From: Acanthosoma haemorrhoidale
Taxonomy: Eukaryota; Arthropoda; Insecta; Hemiptera; Acanthosomatidae
NCBI GenBank assembly: GCA_930367205.1
Contig: OV884013.1
Location: 93,931,333 to 93,995,332, forward strand
Reading direction: 5' to 3'
Length of the DNA stretch: 64,000 bases
Below the pieces are notes generated by a model. It saw only the letters and a program-made list of their open reading frames with translations, was not told where the DNA came from and did not search any database. Below are positions 23,680 through 34,650 of the stretch, piece after piece (position 1 is the stretch's first letter; each line of letters begins with the position of its first letter). The translations under genes were made by a program, and so were the position numbers.

Positions 23680-26186
23680 TAGGCCATAATATACTCAATT
23701 ATAACGTTGGCGGCCTTAGGCCCAAACAAGGCGATGTCGAGGCTATCTTACGTTGCCATAAGCCGGATGTTGCAATTTTAACAGACACCAGACTAAAGAA
23801 GGACTGCTATTGTCGTTTCCCAGGCTACTCTACCTAACAGCAGGACACGGAAATAACAACAGGGGGCGTGGCCATTTTAGTCAGGCAGGGAGTACCGTAC
23901 CATGTAAACGACTAAACCCAGTGGTGTCATCTGACGGGAACCACTTTGTAGTCACTCACCAACTACGATTGGCAAACAATATTGTCGTGACTGGAATTTA
24001 TAGAAGGCCTAGAACAAACCTAACGACAGCCAGGCTCTTAATAACCCAGGTCAGCAAAAATAAAAGTCACATTATCATTAGAGACCTCAATGCCAATCAT
24101 CATGGAGTAGAACAACAGCTAATACCCACGGCAGGACCTCCACACCAGATTTACTTCTCACCCAACAACCTCATCGGGTCACCGGCTGCTCGGCGCTCGA
24201 TTTTGAATTGTCAGATCATAGACCTATTATCTATGAGCTAGAAGGCAACATTCCGGAGCCACCTGCCACAAGATATGATTCGTCAGAGGCCAATTGGGCC
24301 CAATATAAGCATCTCATTAGCGCAGAGTTGCCCCCAATTGTGCCACTCAGAAATACTTGGGATGTCGACAGCGCCATCTATCAGTTGCAGGCTACCATTG
24401 TCCGAGCTGCTGATGTCTCTATACCGAAGTTTGCCCCGGTACCGACTTCCCTGAGGAAGCCACCGGAACACATCATTCAACTGATACGGCAACGCAACAA
24501 TATTAAAAACAGGTGGTTCCGGACGAAAATCAAAGACCTGAGACCTGTGCTAAACGCTCTAACTACCCAAACAACATCTCTAATGATCCAGTGAAAGAGC
24601 TCTCCTCTGTGGGGTGACCGTCTCCGCAATTTACACAGCGACTACAAAACATTTTGGCAGCTGGTTAAAACATCTGTAACCACGAAAAACACTGTAAGAC
24701 TGGTAAACAACGGGCAGTTCATGTCTGTGGCAGAGCAGGCAGACATACTAGCCGACCACTTGAGAGGGGATAGAGAAAGTGATCCAATCCCAGCGCCCGA
24801 CTGGCGGACCCCTACCCTCACTACTATATATACCTCCTACCACCAGGTTGTTTTGTTAAGTTTTGAAATAAAAAAAAAAAAGGTTGCAGCAATCATTCGT
24901 CTCACCAGAGGCAACAGGGCACCAGGGGACGACAACATCCAAAACATCCTTTTGAAACAGCTACCACGGAAGGGGATATCCCACATAGTAAACATCCTAA
25001 ACTCCTCAATGAGACTACACTATTTTCCCCAGAAGTAGAAGCATGACGTTGTCGTCCCACTGTTGAAACCGGCCAAGAATGGGTATGAGCCAGCTCACTA
25101 CAGGCCCATCAGTCTGCTGACCCAATTGTCAAAAATCTACGAGAGGATTCTCTATGACCATCTCACCAGACACTGCGACGCCCAAGACATCATACCACCT
25201 CAACAGACTGGCTTCACTAAAGGACTCAGCTCTGACTGCAATCTCGTGAAACTGCAGTGGCCCTTTGCAACGTACATGCGCCACAACAGAGTCACTGCGA
25301 TGATCTCCCTTGACTACACGAAGGCATTTGACTCCGTAGATCGTCGTACACTCCTGCGACGCCTGAACGAGCACGAATTTCCTGCACAACTCCAGAACAT
25401 CATGTCCTCCTACCTAGCAGACAGAACATTAGGAATAGGAGCCGTATTAACCACCAGAAGAGATTTCATGGTCGGAGTTCCCCAAGGGTCGGTGCTGGGA
25501 CCCCTCCTCTTCAACATATACACCACGCACATAGTAGGAGCATCATACTCCAATTGTGAGGTAGCGGCATATGCGGACGATATAGGGGTCTACAGCACCA
25601 GCCTCAACTCAGCGAAAGCTGTAAAGGCTGCAGAGGGTGCCAGTCAATTAATCGCCGATAGGTTGCAAGCTGTTCACATTCAAGTGAACCCAGCCAAGAC
25701 TCAGGGTATCATCTTCTCTTTCAAGCATGGGAAAAGAAAGCGTCCACCCAGCTTCACCATAGACGGGACTCAATGCAAACTTTCCAACAGCATCTGCTAC
25801 CTAGGCATCAACCTAGGTAGATGCATTACGTTCGGCACACATTTGCGGAAGAAATTGAAACGAGTCCGCAGAACTTACTACTCTCTCCAGCATCTCATCA
25901 CCAGCCAGGTCATATCCCTTCGACTGAAACTCCTCATATACAAGAGCGTCCTGAGGCCAGCTCTACTGTTTGGGACACCACTCTTTTGATTCCTACATGC
26001 CAGCACCATAACTCGCCTCCAGAGCTCCTAGAACAAGATCCTGCGAACGGCACTCTGGCATACCCCCCCCCCTTTCGTGAAATGAAGGGTTCCGACATGC
26101 ACGAAAAGTCTGAGCTCCCCACCATCACCGAAGTCATCAAAAGAAGACACATCAAGTTCTTCGACTCGATGAAACACAGTCTATAA
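23676..26186 (+). pseudogene. LINE ORF2 (endonuclease + reverse transcriptase), family C
   Basis: The ATG at 23,676 starts MIGHNILNYNVGGLRPKQGD, an apurinic-type endonuclease opening, followed by PDVAILTDTRLK. After a TAA at 23,834 the same frame continues GGVAILVRQGVPYHVND, then shifts to VVTGIYRRPRTN and DLNANHH, then shifts again before SDHRPI (about 24,211). From there one frame runs to the TAA at 26,184, broken by TGA 24,592, TAG 25,036, TGA 25,987 and TAG 26,029. The reverse transcriptase is intact within it: YRPISLL, motif A SLDYTKAFDSVD, motif B GVPQGSVLGPLLFNIY, motif C YADD (25,570-25,581), then YLGINL. The C-terminus has RRHIKFFDSM. A dead copy, but its reverse transcriptase block is the best preserved in the window. 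Confidence 0.88.
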
Positions 26187-26734
26187 ACCCTCTATTCAAA
26201 GACATGACACTACCACCACCACTACCGGCACGATGGCAACTCACAAGATCGAGTAAAGCAGAGGAATTGTGGACATCACGGCCCTAGGCCCACCAACAAC
26301 AAGCCTCTAAGGGGCACCCATCACTGAAATCAGACTAAATAGGAATACACTACATGCCTAGAGAGACTCTAGGACCAGCCACTAGTGGACTCTCACCACT
26401 GTACCGAAACAACCAACCTCCACCGAGGCTTGTGGGGGGTGTGGGTCTTAATCCTCTCACACCACCTTCAAGCAGGTACTCCTAGTATAAGGATCCGATC
26501 ACCCTAAATATTCTATATCAGTAGATTTTTCACAGTTTTTAGTACCTATATCAACGAATATTAAATTAAAAACAGAGTCGAGAAAAAAGTAGTTTTGTTC
26601 TAGGGATAGAATGTAAGGAAAATAATTATTAATACGTAACAATAATGAAATGAATTGGTGATATTGACTCAATAATAATTAAATTATGCTGATAAAGAAA
26701 GAAAAAAAGTAATCGATTTCAATTGGGAGAGAGA

Positions 26735-26910
26735 TCTCTTTGGCTACATTTTATACAATTTCTAATTATTTCACATTGCGATTTGCGCTTGTAACGAAAG
26801 TATAATGATGTACATAATACATTAATTTTCTGAACATTTTTAAAAGTAATGGGACTCACCTTACGGATCATTTTCCCCGACAGTCTGTTACCATCGATGC
26901 GGGATGGTTG
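26735..26910 (-). mobile_element. 3' end of LINE family B, copy B2
   Basis: On the minus strand the sequence gives IPHRW, a stop, then QTVGEN, the last residues of family B ORF2. Its 3' UTR follows (GGTGAGTCCCATTAC, then TTATACTTTCGTTACAAG). These match 15,530-15,720. A tiny 5'-truncated or decayed fragment. Confidence 0.6.
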
Positions 26911-28817
26911 CCTCATTTAGTCGAGCCCTTTACCCTGCCAGTATTCTATTTCTTACGCTAATTATTAGTATTAAACAAAAATCTCTCAAAATTCTTATCT
27001 ATAAATCATTAATGATTCAAATTTATGTGAATACTAATTGTAAAAATAAATCGCTTTGAATAGATTTTCATGGGTTAATCTTGAACTTTGAATTATATTG
27101 TTTCATAAATTTTCTTTTTTACAAATGTACTGGCCAAAGGCCTCATACACACAGTTTGCTGAAATAATGAATAATTTGGGCAGCGAATATTGTATTCTCA
27201 ACAGCCCAACACTTTTTCTCTGGGAACCTGATGTAGATGATATGACGAAAAATGGTTCATTGAAATCGAGGTCTCATGACCACATTTATCTGTACCGACT
27301 ACGAAAAAAAAAATATTCAACTCTTCTGATAAAATATTCGTATGGGTGGTTACACAACATAAAAAAAGAAGGACTAGGAAGAATTAGATTCCGAACTTGA
27401 TACCAAGTCCACATGCAACAGAAGTTCAATACCTAAAGAAATAGTTCTGTACATACCCCGCATTGCACACATTTCCCTTATCCATTTCTTTATTATTAAT
27501 TTATCAACTAAATAAATACAAATAAATAAATAAAACAAAGCAGATGTGTTGTTGCCAATGTACAAAAAAAACGATGTACGCTATCAAACTGAGATGGTAA
27601 TTCCCGCATCTATATTGCTCTCGACGAATTTCCCTCTCTGTAACAGATTAGCAAAGCAGGGCCCTATTCCATTTGAAGCTTCAATGTGATGCTCTTAATG
27701 ATCGCCTGTTCACTTTGATCTTGGCGTTCTCCGATCTCCCCATTATCATGCTTCAATGAATGTTGACTGCGCAACTACGCATCTCCACCGTAATAACTTT
27801 AATAGGCTCGTTATTTTTTTTTTTTTTTTTTTTTTATAATTTTCATCTCTTTATGTTTGTTAACAATAATTGTTATTTTTTATTTTGTATATAACCGATA
27901 CTATTACTTACGTTTTGCTTTCCCCTCCCAGAGTAAGAGATATCGCATGTACAATACTCAGTATTAGTTAAGGATATTAGTACCGAATCTGAATTGTTAC
28001 TTTTAGATGATGAGTTCTTAAGGACAAGCAACGAGTTTTATATTGACCAAAGACGATTTTATTTGTTACAGTCCCTCTAGAAGTCCACATTTAAATAACA
28101 GCTGTGATTCTTCAACATTTGGTCAAGGTATGTAATGGTCGTGTGAGCTGAATTACGAATTGGAACTGTACTTGACCATAAATTGTCAGCCTAAAAATTT
28201 AAAAAATTTCAGTTCACTTTAAGGACTTACAATTATTAAACCAGGGCACGTTTGCACTATGTATTCAATAAGCCAAAATTAGAAAATACGTCAAAATAAA
28301 AACAAGCAAAAAATAACATACTGTTAATTATTAAATTAAAGTGTCTACAAAAGAGAGAATGAAGAGAGGTTATTAATTATAGGTGGCTCAAGTCTCAACA
28401 TATTTTGTAAGTTGCACCTAGGACAGGCCGAGACCATTAATTTGATACCCTTATTCAGAGTAATTTAAAAGTATTTATTTTGAATTATAAGTGATTGATT
28501 AACTAATACACCAACATTATTTTTCATAGAACTGTTTTTATTTTAACATCGTCGGAGCAACTAACAGAACAACAACGCAAATATTACTAACAAATTTTGG
28601 GCAGCGTTTCAGTTTCAAAAATGGCGTATATGAAAGTTTAATGGGGCTTTTTTGTTTAATTGTATAAGCCTTTATAAAGTAACGATCTGCTACCCGGACA
28701 CTCCCACACTTCTATTTATATAAATTAAATAAATTCACTTTTCACCGAGTTCACAGGTATAAGACTGGTTTATGTTAAAACTGTGTGTCTATTGGCGTAG
28801 CTTATTATTTTTATATT
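26911..28817. other. AT-rich non-coding DNA with a poly-T tract
   Basis: It contains an uninterrupted T run of about 23 bases at roughly 27,812-27,834. The frame 27,098-27,400 (plus) has no recognised motif. Confidence 0.45.
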
Positions 28818-28975
28818 TTTGGAATTTAGGAATATGAACGTTGAGCGCCGGCAAGCAGCAAGCCTGAATAATAATAATAGTATGTAGCATATATTGGCCG
28901 AAGAAAAGTAGGTTTTCCTTTGATGCGCTGAGTGGAAATGTCTATTTTTTTTTTAGTTATGCCAACATTTCATAA
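28818..28975 (+). repeat. Diverged dispersed repeat, family D copy 2
   Basis: The partner of 12,132-12,350 in the same orientation. It ends with TATGCCAACATTTC, preceded by a T run where copy 1 has GTTGTTGGGTC. Confidence 0.42.
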
Positions 28976-30591
28976 GTCACATGTTTCGGAGACTATGGTA
29001 TCGGTAATTCATCACAGCGTGCAACTGGTCTCATTGCAGATTGCAAGCTAGGATACACCACTGTATGTTTTGATTTTATTTAATCCATTCAATATTTTAT
29101 AAGGAGAAATAACAGACAAAACCTGTGATCTTTGGGCTCGCTCCAAAGCATATGGAAAGCCAATGGCTTGTGGCGTGTGCTATTTTTCCTATAATTTCCC
29201 TTTGGTCCCTCCCACCATCATTTTATGATATCAGTTTGTTATATTCTTCCCATATTCTTTCCTATTCCTCAATTCATCCAAAAATTTTCATTTAAGCCCT
29301 TTGTCCGTCTGCTTTACCCCGCCCAGTTTATCCTTATTACTTTAATTTATTCCCTCTCCACATCTTAGTTTATCACAAAACTCGGAACTTATTTTATTAT
29401 CTCCGTCTTATATTCTCTTATTTTCGAGTTGTCTCTGGCTAAAATAAAATAAATTTTTAAACGCTACCTTGAAAGTTTGATTGCGACTAAACCTGAGGAG
29501 CCAGGGTGGCGAAAGGCACAGACTGGGCGAGATGAATCGAACAGTCGGTGAGTGAGGGTGGATTTAACGACGATCCCTTAAATGGTTCACCCCATCTATC
29601 AGCGTTGGCTAAACATCGCCCCTTGTCTGCACTGACCGGCGAAACACAGCCCCTTATGGCATCGGGCGGACACTCTCGGTGCATTGGCATGTCTGCTAAT
29701 GCGTAATATATTGTGGCTTGTTGTACTTACATTAAATGTTTTCATAATTCATATTAATTAAAATTTAAATCTCAGTTTGGGAATCCTATTGTATGTTAAA
29801 CGTACGATCCCTATAAATGTTAATCTTTAATGCTTTATTGTGCATCCAGAGAACACGTGGGTATTGAATAACAAAACGATTAAGAAGTTCTTTGTTATCT
29901 TCAAAATTAGATCTACGTGAAAATGAAATGATAGATTGTATATAATATTAGGTAAAATATGTGTTAACTGAATTTCATTAAAAAAGAGGTCATCCGACAA
30001 TTAAAAATAAATGAATATTTAAAAGTACAGATTTATGACCAGTCAAAAGATATGAATATCTAAATCTAAAAAATGACTAGGCACACTTCGTAGCATTCAT
30101 CATCGTCAATATTGTAAGTAAATTGTTTATAGGCTGTGTATATGTTTTTAATTATGGGTTGCCGTCACTAAGTATTATTAAGCTATTTCACCAGCAAGTT
30201 ATAATTTCCGGTTTTGCTAATTGTTTTATCGCCTTACTTTGAAGTTTTTACTCCATAACAATCTGTCAATAACCCTTTCATTCACTAAACCTACATAATT
30301 TGAAGAGTAAACGAAGATTCAAGGAAACCTAGATCGAAGTTCCTGTGTGAACAGGAATAAATTAAGGTAAAACTTGGCGAAAACTCTGGCAATTGTTGTC
30401 GACTCCAGTTTCTTCCCAAGACCCTTTACTGTTTCTCTTAATAGCCATCCTTTCATTTTCTGATGTACCTGCAACCAACACATTTCCCAAATTTTCCTTC
30501 GGTCAATAGATACCCGTGATGGAATAACTATCGCATTTGCTCCCCCCAGTCGACACGTCAACTTGTATCTTCCCTCACTTTGACTGTGTGG
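28976..30591. other. Non-coding DNA with a GC-rich island
   Basis: Positions about 29,480-29,700 form a GC-rich island with no frame or motif I recognise; the minus frame there (29,487-29,690) is short. Elsewhere AT-rich. The minus frame reaching 30,319 runs out of family A UTR sequence into unrelated DNA. Confidence 0.4.
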
Positions 30592-30957
30592 TGTCCCCCA
30601 CGCTCCCCAATCAGCCGCGTCACTGGATACTAGCCAGTGGAGACTGACCAAGAGCGCGAGAGCCTCTCAGGACATGATTGGAGAACATGGCCAATGCCAG
30701 GACTCCCAATGTAACCTATTTATAGCAGGTCACGAGGCCACTGCCGCTTTAGTCTCCGAGGAGTACTATAGGGATGAGTGGCACAGTTTAATTACTGTGC
30801 AAGGGTATTTGCAAGGGTAGGTTGGTTGGCTAGGTTTCGATGGAATTTCGTGAACTTGGGGGGCGGGATGAGTTCATTTATGTAGGGTATATTAAGATCG
30901 GTATAAAGGGTCTTGTTGCTGATGTAATTGCATTAACTATTGTTATCAGGACTTTAT
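30592..30957 (-). mobile_element. LINE family A fragment, copy A3
   Basis: A minus-strand fragment covering the end of ORF2 and most of the 3' UTR. Recognisable blocks are complements of CCCCCACGCTCC, ATTTATAGCAGGTCACGAGG, GTAGGGTATATTAAGATCGG and ACTATTGTTATCAGGACTT. Homology stops near 30,592, before the terminal 130 bp or so of the family UTR. Its 3' end was therefore lost after insertion. A4 lies about 615 bp away in opposite orientation. Confidence 0.75.
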
Positions 30958-31563
30958 CACAGCATTATCAGCGTAATCTGGTTCAATGTAAGGTGTAATC
31001 TCTTGCCCTTCGGTATTGGGTATAAATTGTTTCTTTGATTAATTATTAAAAAAATTCTTTTGAGAAAAAAAAAACCCACAGCATTAAGGTTGGACAATAA
31101 TAGGATTAAAATTAGGATCGGTCCGCTTGGGATCAAGAGCCAGTGAGCAGACCACCCTTTGGGAAGATAAAGATGGGGAATTCACGAAGTGGAACAGGGG
31201 CTAATTTGGTTTAACAAGATTTACGGGCCTTAGCTAAGGGACAGTATCTCGAAGCAGAATCCACACCCTTTTTGTTATCGGTTTTCAACCCGCTAAAATA
31301 AAAAAGGAAAGCTGTATCGTTCAACACTTCCAACATATTTTTTAGAACCCACTATTTAATTTTTTATTTGTTATTTAGGGTTATCACTCATTATATTAAT
31401 CTGGCTGACATATGTTAATCACTTTAAGTACAGTCGTACTGTACAGAACATAAGATTTTAAATTTATTATGCGGTTAATTTACCATAAATCAACAAATAG
31501 AACAGACACAATCGTCTATAAATAATTTAGACATGTAATCGAATCTGTGAAATATATACTTAC
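30958..31563. other. Spacer between two inverted family A fragments
   Basis: AT-rich with a GC-richer stretch at about 31,090-31,270. Nothing recognised. Confidence 0.4.
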
Positions 31564-32021
31564 ATTATTCCCCACTTCCAAGTTCATGAAATTCCATAGT
31601 AGCCTATCCAACCACCCTAATGCCGTAGCACAGTCATTGCACTGCACCACTCATCCCTATAATCCTCCTCGGAGACTGAAACGGCAGTGGCCTCGTGACC
31701 TGCTATAAATGCGTGACAAAGGGAGTCCTGGCAATGGCCAGTTTCTCCAATCATGTCCTGAGCGTCTGTGGCTCTCACGCTCTTCGTCAGCATCCACTGG
31801 CTCGTATCCGGTGCCACGACTGACGGAGGAACGTGGGGGACTTCCCAAGACTCCACTTCCTCTTTCACATGGGAGGGAGGTGACAAAGATGTGGATTTGG
31901 GAGGCCTCTGGGCTGTTCGTAAATATTGTATGAATGAGAACTTTTATCTCTATTACTTATTGCCTAATAAGGCAGATTATAATTTTAGCACAATAAAGAA
32001 TAAATAAGTTATATTATTCCC
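31564..32021 (+). mobile_element. LINE family A 3' end, copy A4, with 9-bp target-site duplication
   Basis: Plus-strand 5'-truncated copy (about 31,573-32,012) flanked by ATTATTCCC at 31,564-31,572 and 32,013-32,021. It holds the last codons of ORF2, the complete 3' UTR, the terminal block GCCTAATAAGGCAGATTATA and a short AATAAA-rich tail. It defines the family A 3' end best. Confidence 0.82.
31576..31713 (+). pseudogene. Last codons of Jockey-like ORF2 (copy A4)
   Basis: One plus frame reads PSKFMKFHSSLSNHPNAVAQ, then a short variable stretch, then RRLKRQWPRDLL before a stop. The RRLKR...DL ending is the usual C-terminus of Jockey-type ORF2 proteins. It shows that the ORF runs into what are minus-strand shadow frames in other copies. 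No catalytic residues are present. Confidence 0.65.
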
Positions 32022-32575
32022 AGTGAGCTGGTAGAAAATTCAGAGGCAACGAAGGTCCCTCCCCCTTACTTTCCGACCATTTCGTTATGTGGACCATAAA
32101 TAGAGAAAGAGAACTATAGACGCTCCTGCATGAGTAGATATGGTTAAGCGACCAGGAGAATGGTATGGGTGATGATACTCCATAAGGGAGGTTTACTACA
32201 GAGCTAGGAAGCACGCATTTTATCATGGACTTTCTTAAGGTTTGGGTTCTTAAGGTATAAATCTTGAGGTTATTACCAGTATAAACTTTACAATAATATT
32301 AGGTGAAATTTTTGTGATACTTGTTGGATATATCCCATGGTTATAAATAACAAGAAGGGTGGAAATTTCTGTTCAGAATGTTGATATGAATGTGAACTGT
32401 ACAAATCGAGTGTGTGGCATTGTAGATAAAATATGTATGAGCTGTTCAACTTCAATCATTAATGCTAGACATGGAAATTTTAATTTTATAAATAGACAAA
32501 GAAACACCAGTTGAAGAAAAAATAAATTGGAAGATCGAGTCTTATTTACTGTTTTTTCTTTCCTTTTATATAAAT
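32022..32575. other. Non-coding spacer
   Basis: Nothing recognised. Confidence 0.4.
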
Positions 32576-32800
32576 ATATGTAAAAAAAGTATTCTCTCTT
32601 TAGTTTGAATATTTGAATTGGCCACGCTGCTTCCACTGGCCCCCACCAGATGGAGCAGCCATCATATAGAGAAAGTTATGTTAAGTAACAAAACTTGTAA
32701 ATAGAATGTGAATATAGAAGTGATAGTTATAAACTGTAATTGTCGTTTCTTTGTTTACAGGTGTAAATCAATATTAATAATTATTATAATATAATATATA
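32576..32800 (+). repeat. Family G dispersed repeat, copy 1
   Basis: About 225 bp that align closely, in reverse complement, with 45,352-45,571. Blocks in common: GTATTCTCTCTTTA, GGCCCCCACCAGATGGAGCA, AAACTGTAATTGTCGTTTCT, TTGTTTACAGGT and GTGTAAATCAATATTAATAA. The TTCTTTGTTTACAG segment looks like a 3' splice site. See copy 2 for the link to a hammerhead-like motif. Confidence 0.8.
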
Positions 32801-34236
32801 GTGAATAAAATTGCTAACTTTGTTTACAGAGAAACTGATTTCAGTTTATTCACCCCACCTTCAATAATTGTCTTACATATATATAGATAGATAGAATAAC
32901 AATGGTATAGATACTTCAAAGGTTGTACTAATTAATGAAAGGTTTTTATTCTAGTGTGTTTTTTTTTGCTGCCTTGTGAGAATATCTGATGGCATGAACC
33001 TTCTGTTGTTCAAAACACTCCATGTCTCCCGAGGGACTCGTTACTTGCCGAAACGGCCGCCCACGATAAATAGAGACATCGAAGAATTGCATCGCCCAAC
33101 ATCAGACAACTGATTTTTTTTAACTTGTTTCCACTACACATGTTCTTTTTGAGCACGTTTTCACATCCCGAAATTGAATCATAAAACATTTTTGACATAC
33201 AGAAATTATTTTATACACTAATTGCTTCAGGTTTTTTTTTTAATAAAAAATTCAAAGTACTTTCAAAGTTAGTCATTAATTTGTCTCTTACCGTAGCAAA
33301 AAACCGAAGTATCAAATCTCAGACAAGCATTTGAGCTAAGCTTTGAGAAACATTAGAAGTTTGTGAAAAGAAGCGACTCATTTCATGTTTAACTTATTTT
33401 CCTAGACTGCCTGTCATTTATTTTTGGCAAAAAGAAACATATCAGCATATTCTAAGGTGTTCAGATTGATGAATTACACTTTCATTTACTCACTAAAGCA
33501 GACGACGGGAAAATAGCCTAAATTCCAGGAATATCTCCATCCAAAGCGAACATATTAAATCGTGAAGATTAAAATGGATTCTGGATATCTCTTTGGCGAT
33601 AGTTGGATTAAAGGTGTATTGTCGATATGGGTGGCTTTCGAAATGACTGTGAACCTCGGTCAAATTATTATCTTTATTTTACGAAATCCATTTATTTCTG
33701 AGACCAGATCCCATTGTAGTGCACAAACGTGAAACTCACCTAGGGCCAATTTAAACTTAGGAGAAATTTAAATTTAAATGTGTGGAGGCGGGGATTGACT
33801 TTTCCAAGTACTATTCAGCATGAGCGATCGGAAGGTAGAAACGAAATGTTTGTAGAAAACTAAAAATCACAGCTTCCGTAAGAGCACACATAAGAACATC
33901 ATAATGGTAATATACTGTGGATTTGTCTTACTCAGTGAATTAACCGTCTGTAGGAAGATTTAAGAAGAAAAGAAATAAATATGAGCAATAATTATTCATA
34001 AACTAGGTTCCAAGTACTGTTTTATACAGTTTCAATTTGTGACTAAAATAATGAAAAAAATTAATTTCCTCCTCGAAGTTACTTTCAGTTTCCAGGATCA
34101 GGTACGCAAATCTAAGTTAATTTTTCTTAGGTATTATAAATGGTACTATGTTCAGAAGAGTGGTTGCAGCAGTATCTTTAAACATTAATTTTGTTATTAA
34201 TCAATTTGTTAAGATACATCTACAAAGCTTCCATGC
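32801..34236. other. AT-rich non-coding DNA
   Basis: It contains a second TTTGTTTACAG at about 32,820 and a short (ATAG)n run at about 32,881-32,893. No gene recognised. Confidence 0.42.
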
Positions 34237-34650
34237 GGACGACGGTCTCCTGGGGCCATACAAACTTTACGTAGTAGTGTCTCCCCCAGGGATCCAGTCT
34301 GCCTCTCTCCGGTTTACACTCGCCTTTGGAATCCGGACGCTTTTCGCCTACCCTTAGATACTGAATGTGAATTCGAGGTCATTCCAAGACCACATAAACT
34401 ACTTATAATACCTACCCTGTTCCTCTTCTCCTGAACATATTGCACTGTCGGGGCACACCTTCTAAGATCTTATGGAGTCAGATCAATACGAATAAAGCTG
34501 CCCGCCGACTAGGCCGCTAGGAAAGGTCAAAGACCACAGGTGTACCCATTTTACCTCTTTCTTGACGCTCATCGGACAGCGGCCGGGTCGTAGAGACTCT
34601 AGCTCGCGGTGGACGTCTTCCCCCCTTGGGGTAACCCGACAATATCCTTG
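34237..34650 (+). repeat. Unclassified dispersed repeat, family F copy 2
   Basis: The partner of 7,680-8,040 in the same orientation, with an abrupt GC-rich start near 34,237 and the shared end CCCGACAAT. It has a longer, GC-rich internal segment (about 34,495-34,620) than copy 1. Confidence 0.6.

Larger units (their letters stand above)
22140..26507 (+). mobile_element. Near full-length, decayed Jockey-clade LINE, family C
   Basis: The only element here with both ORFs: a 5' leader of a few hundred bases, ORF1 (gag), ORF2 (endonuclease plus reverse transcriptase) and a 3' UTR. The 3' end (about 26,507) is shared with 2,690-2,777. The 5' end is uncertain. It is markedly GC-richer than its surroundings. 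Multiple frameshifts and stops make it non-autonomous. No target-site duplication was identified. Confidence 0.85.
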
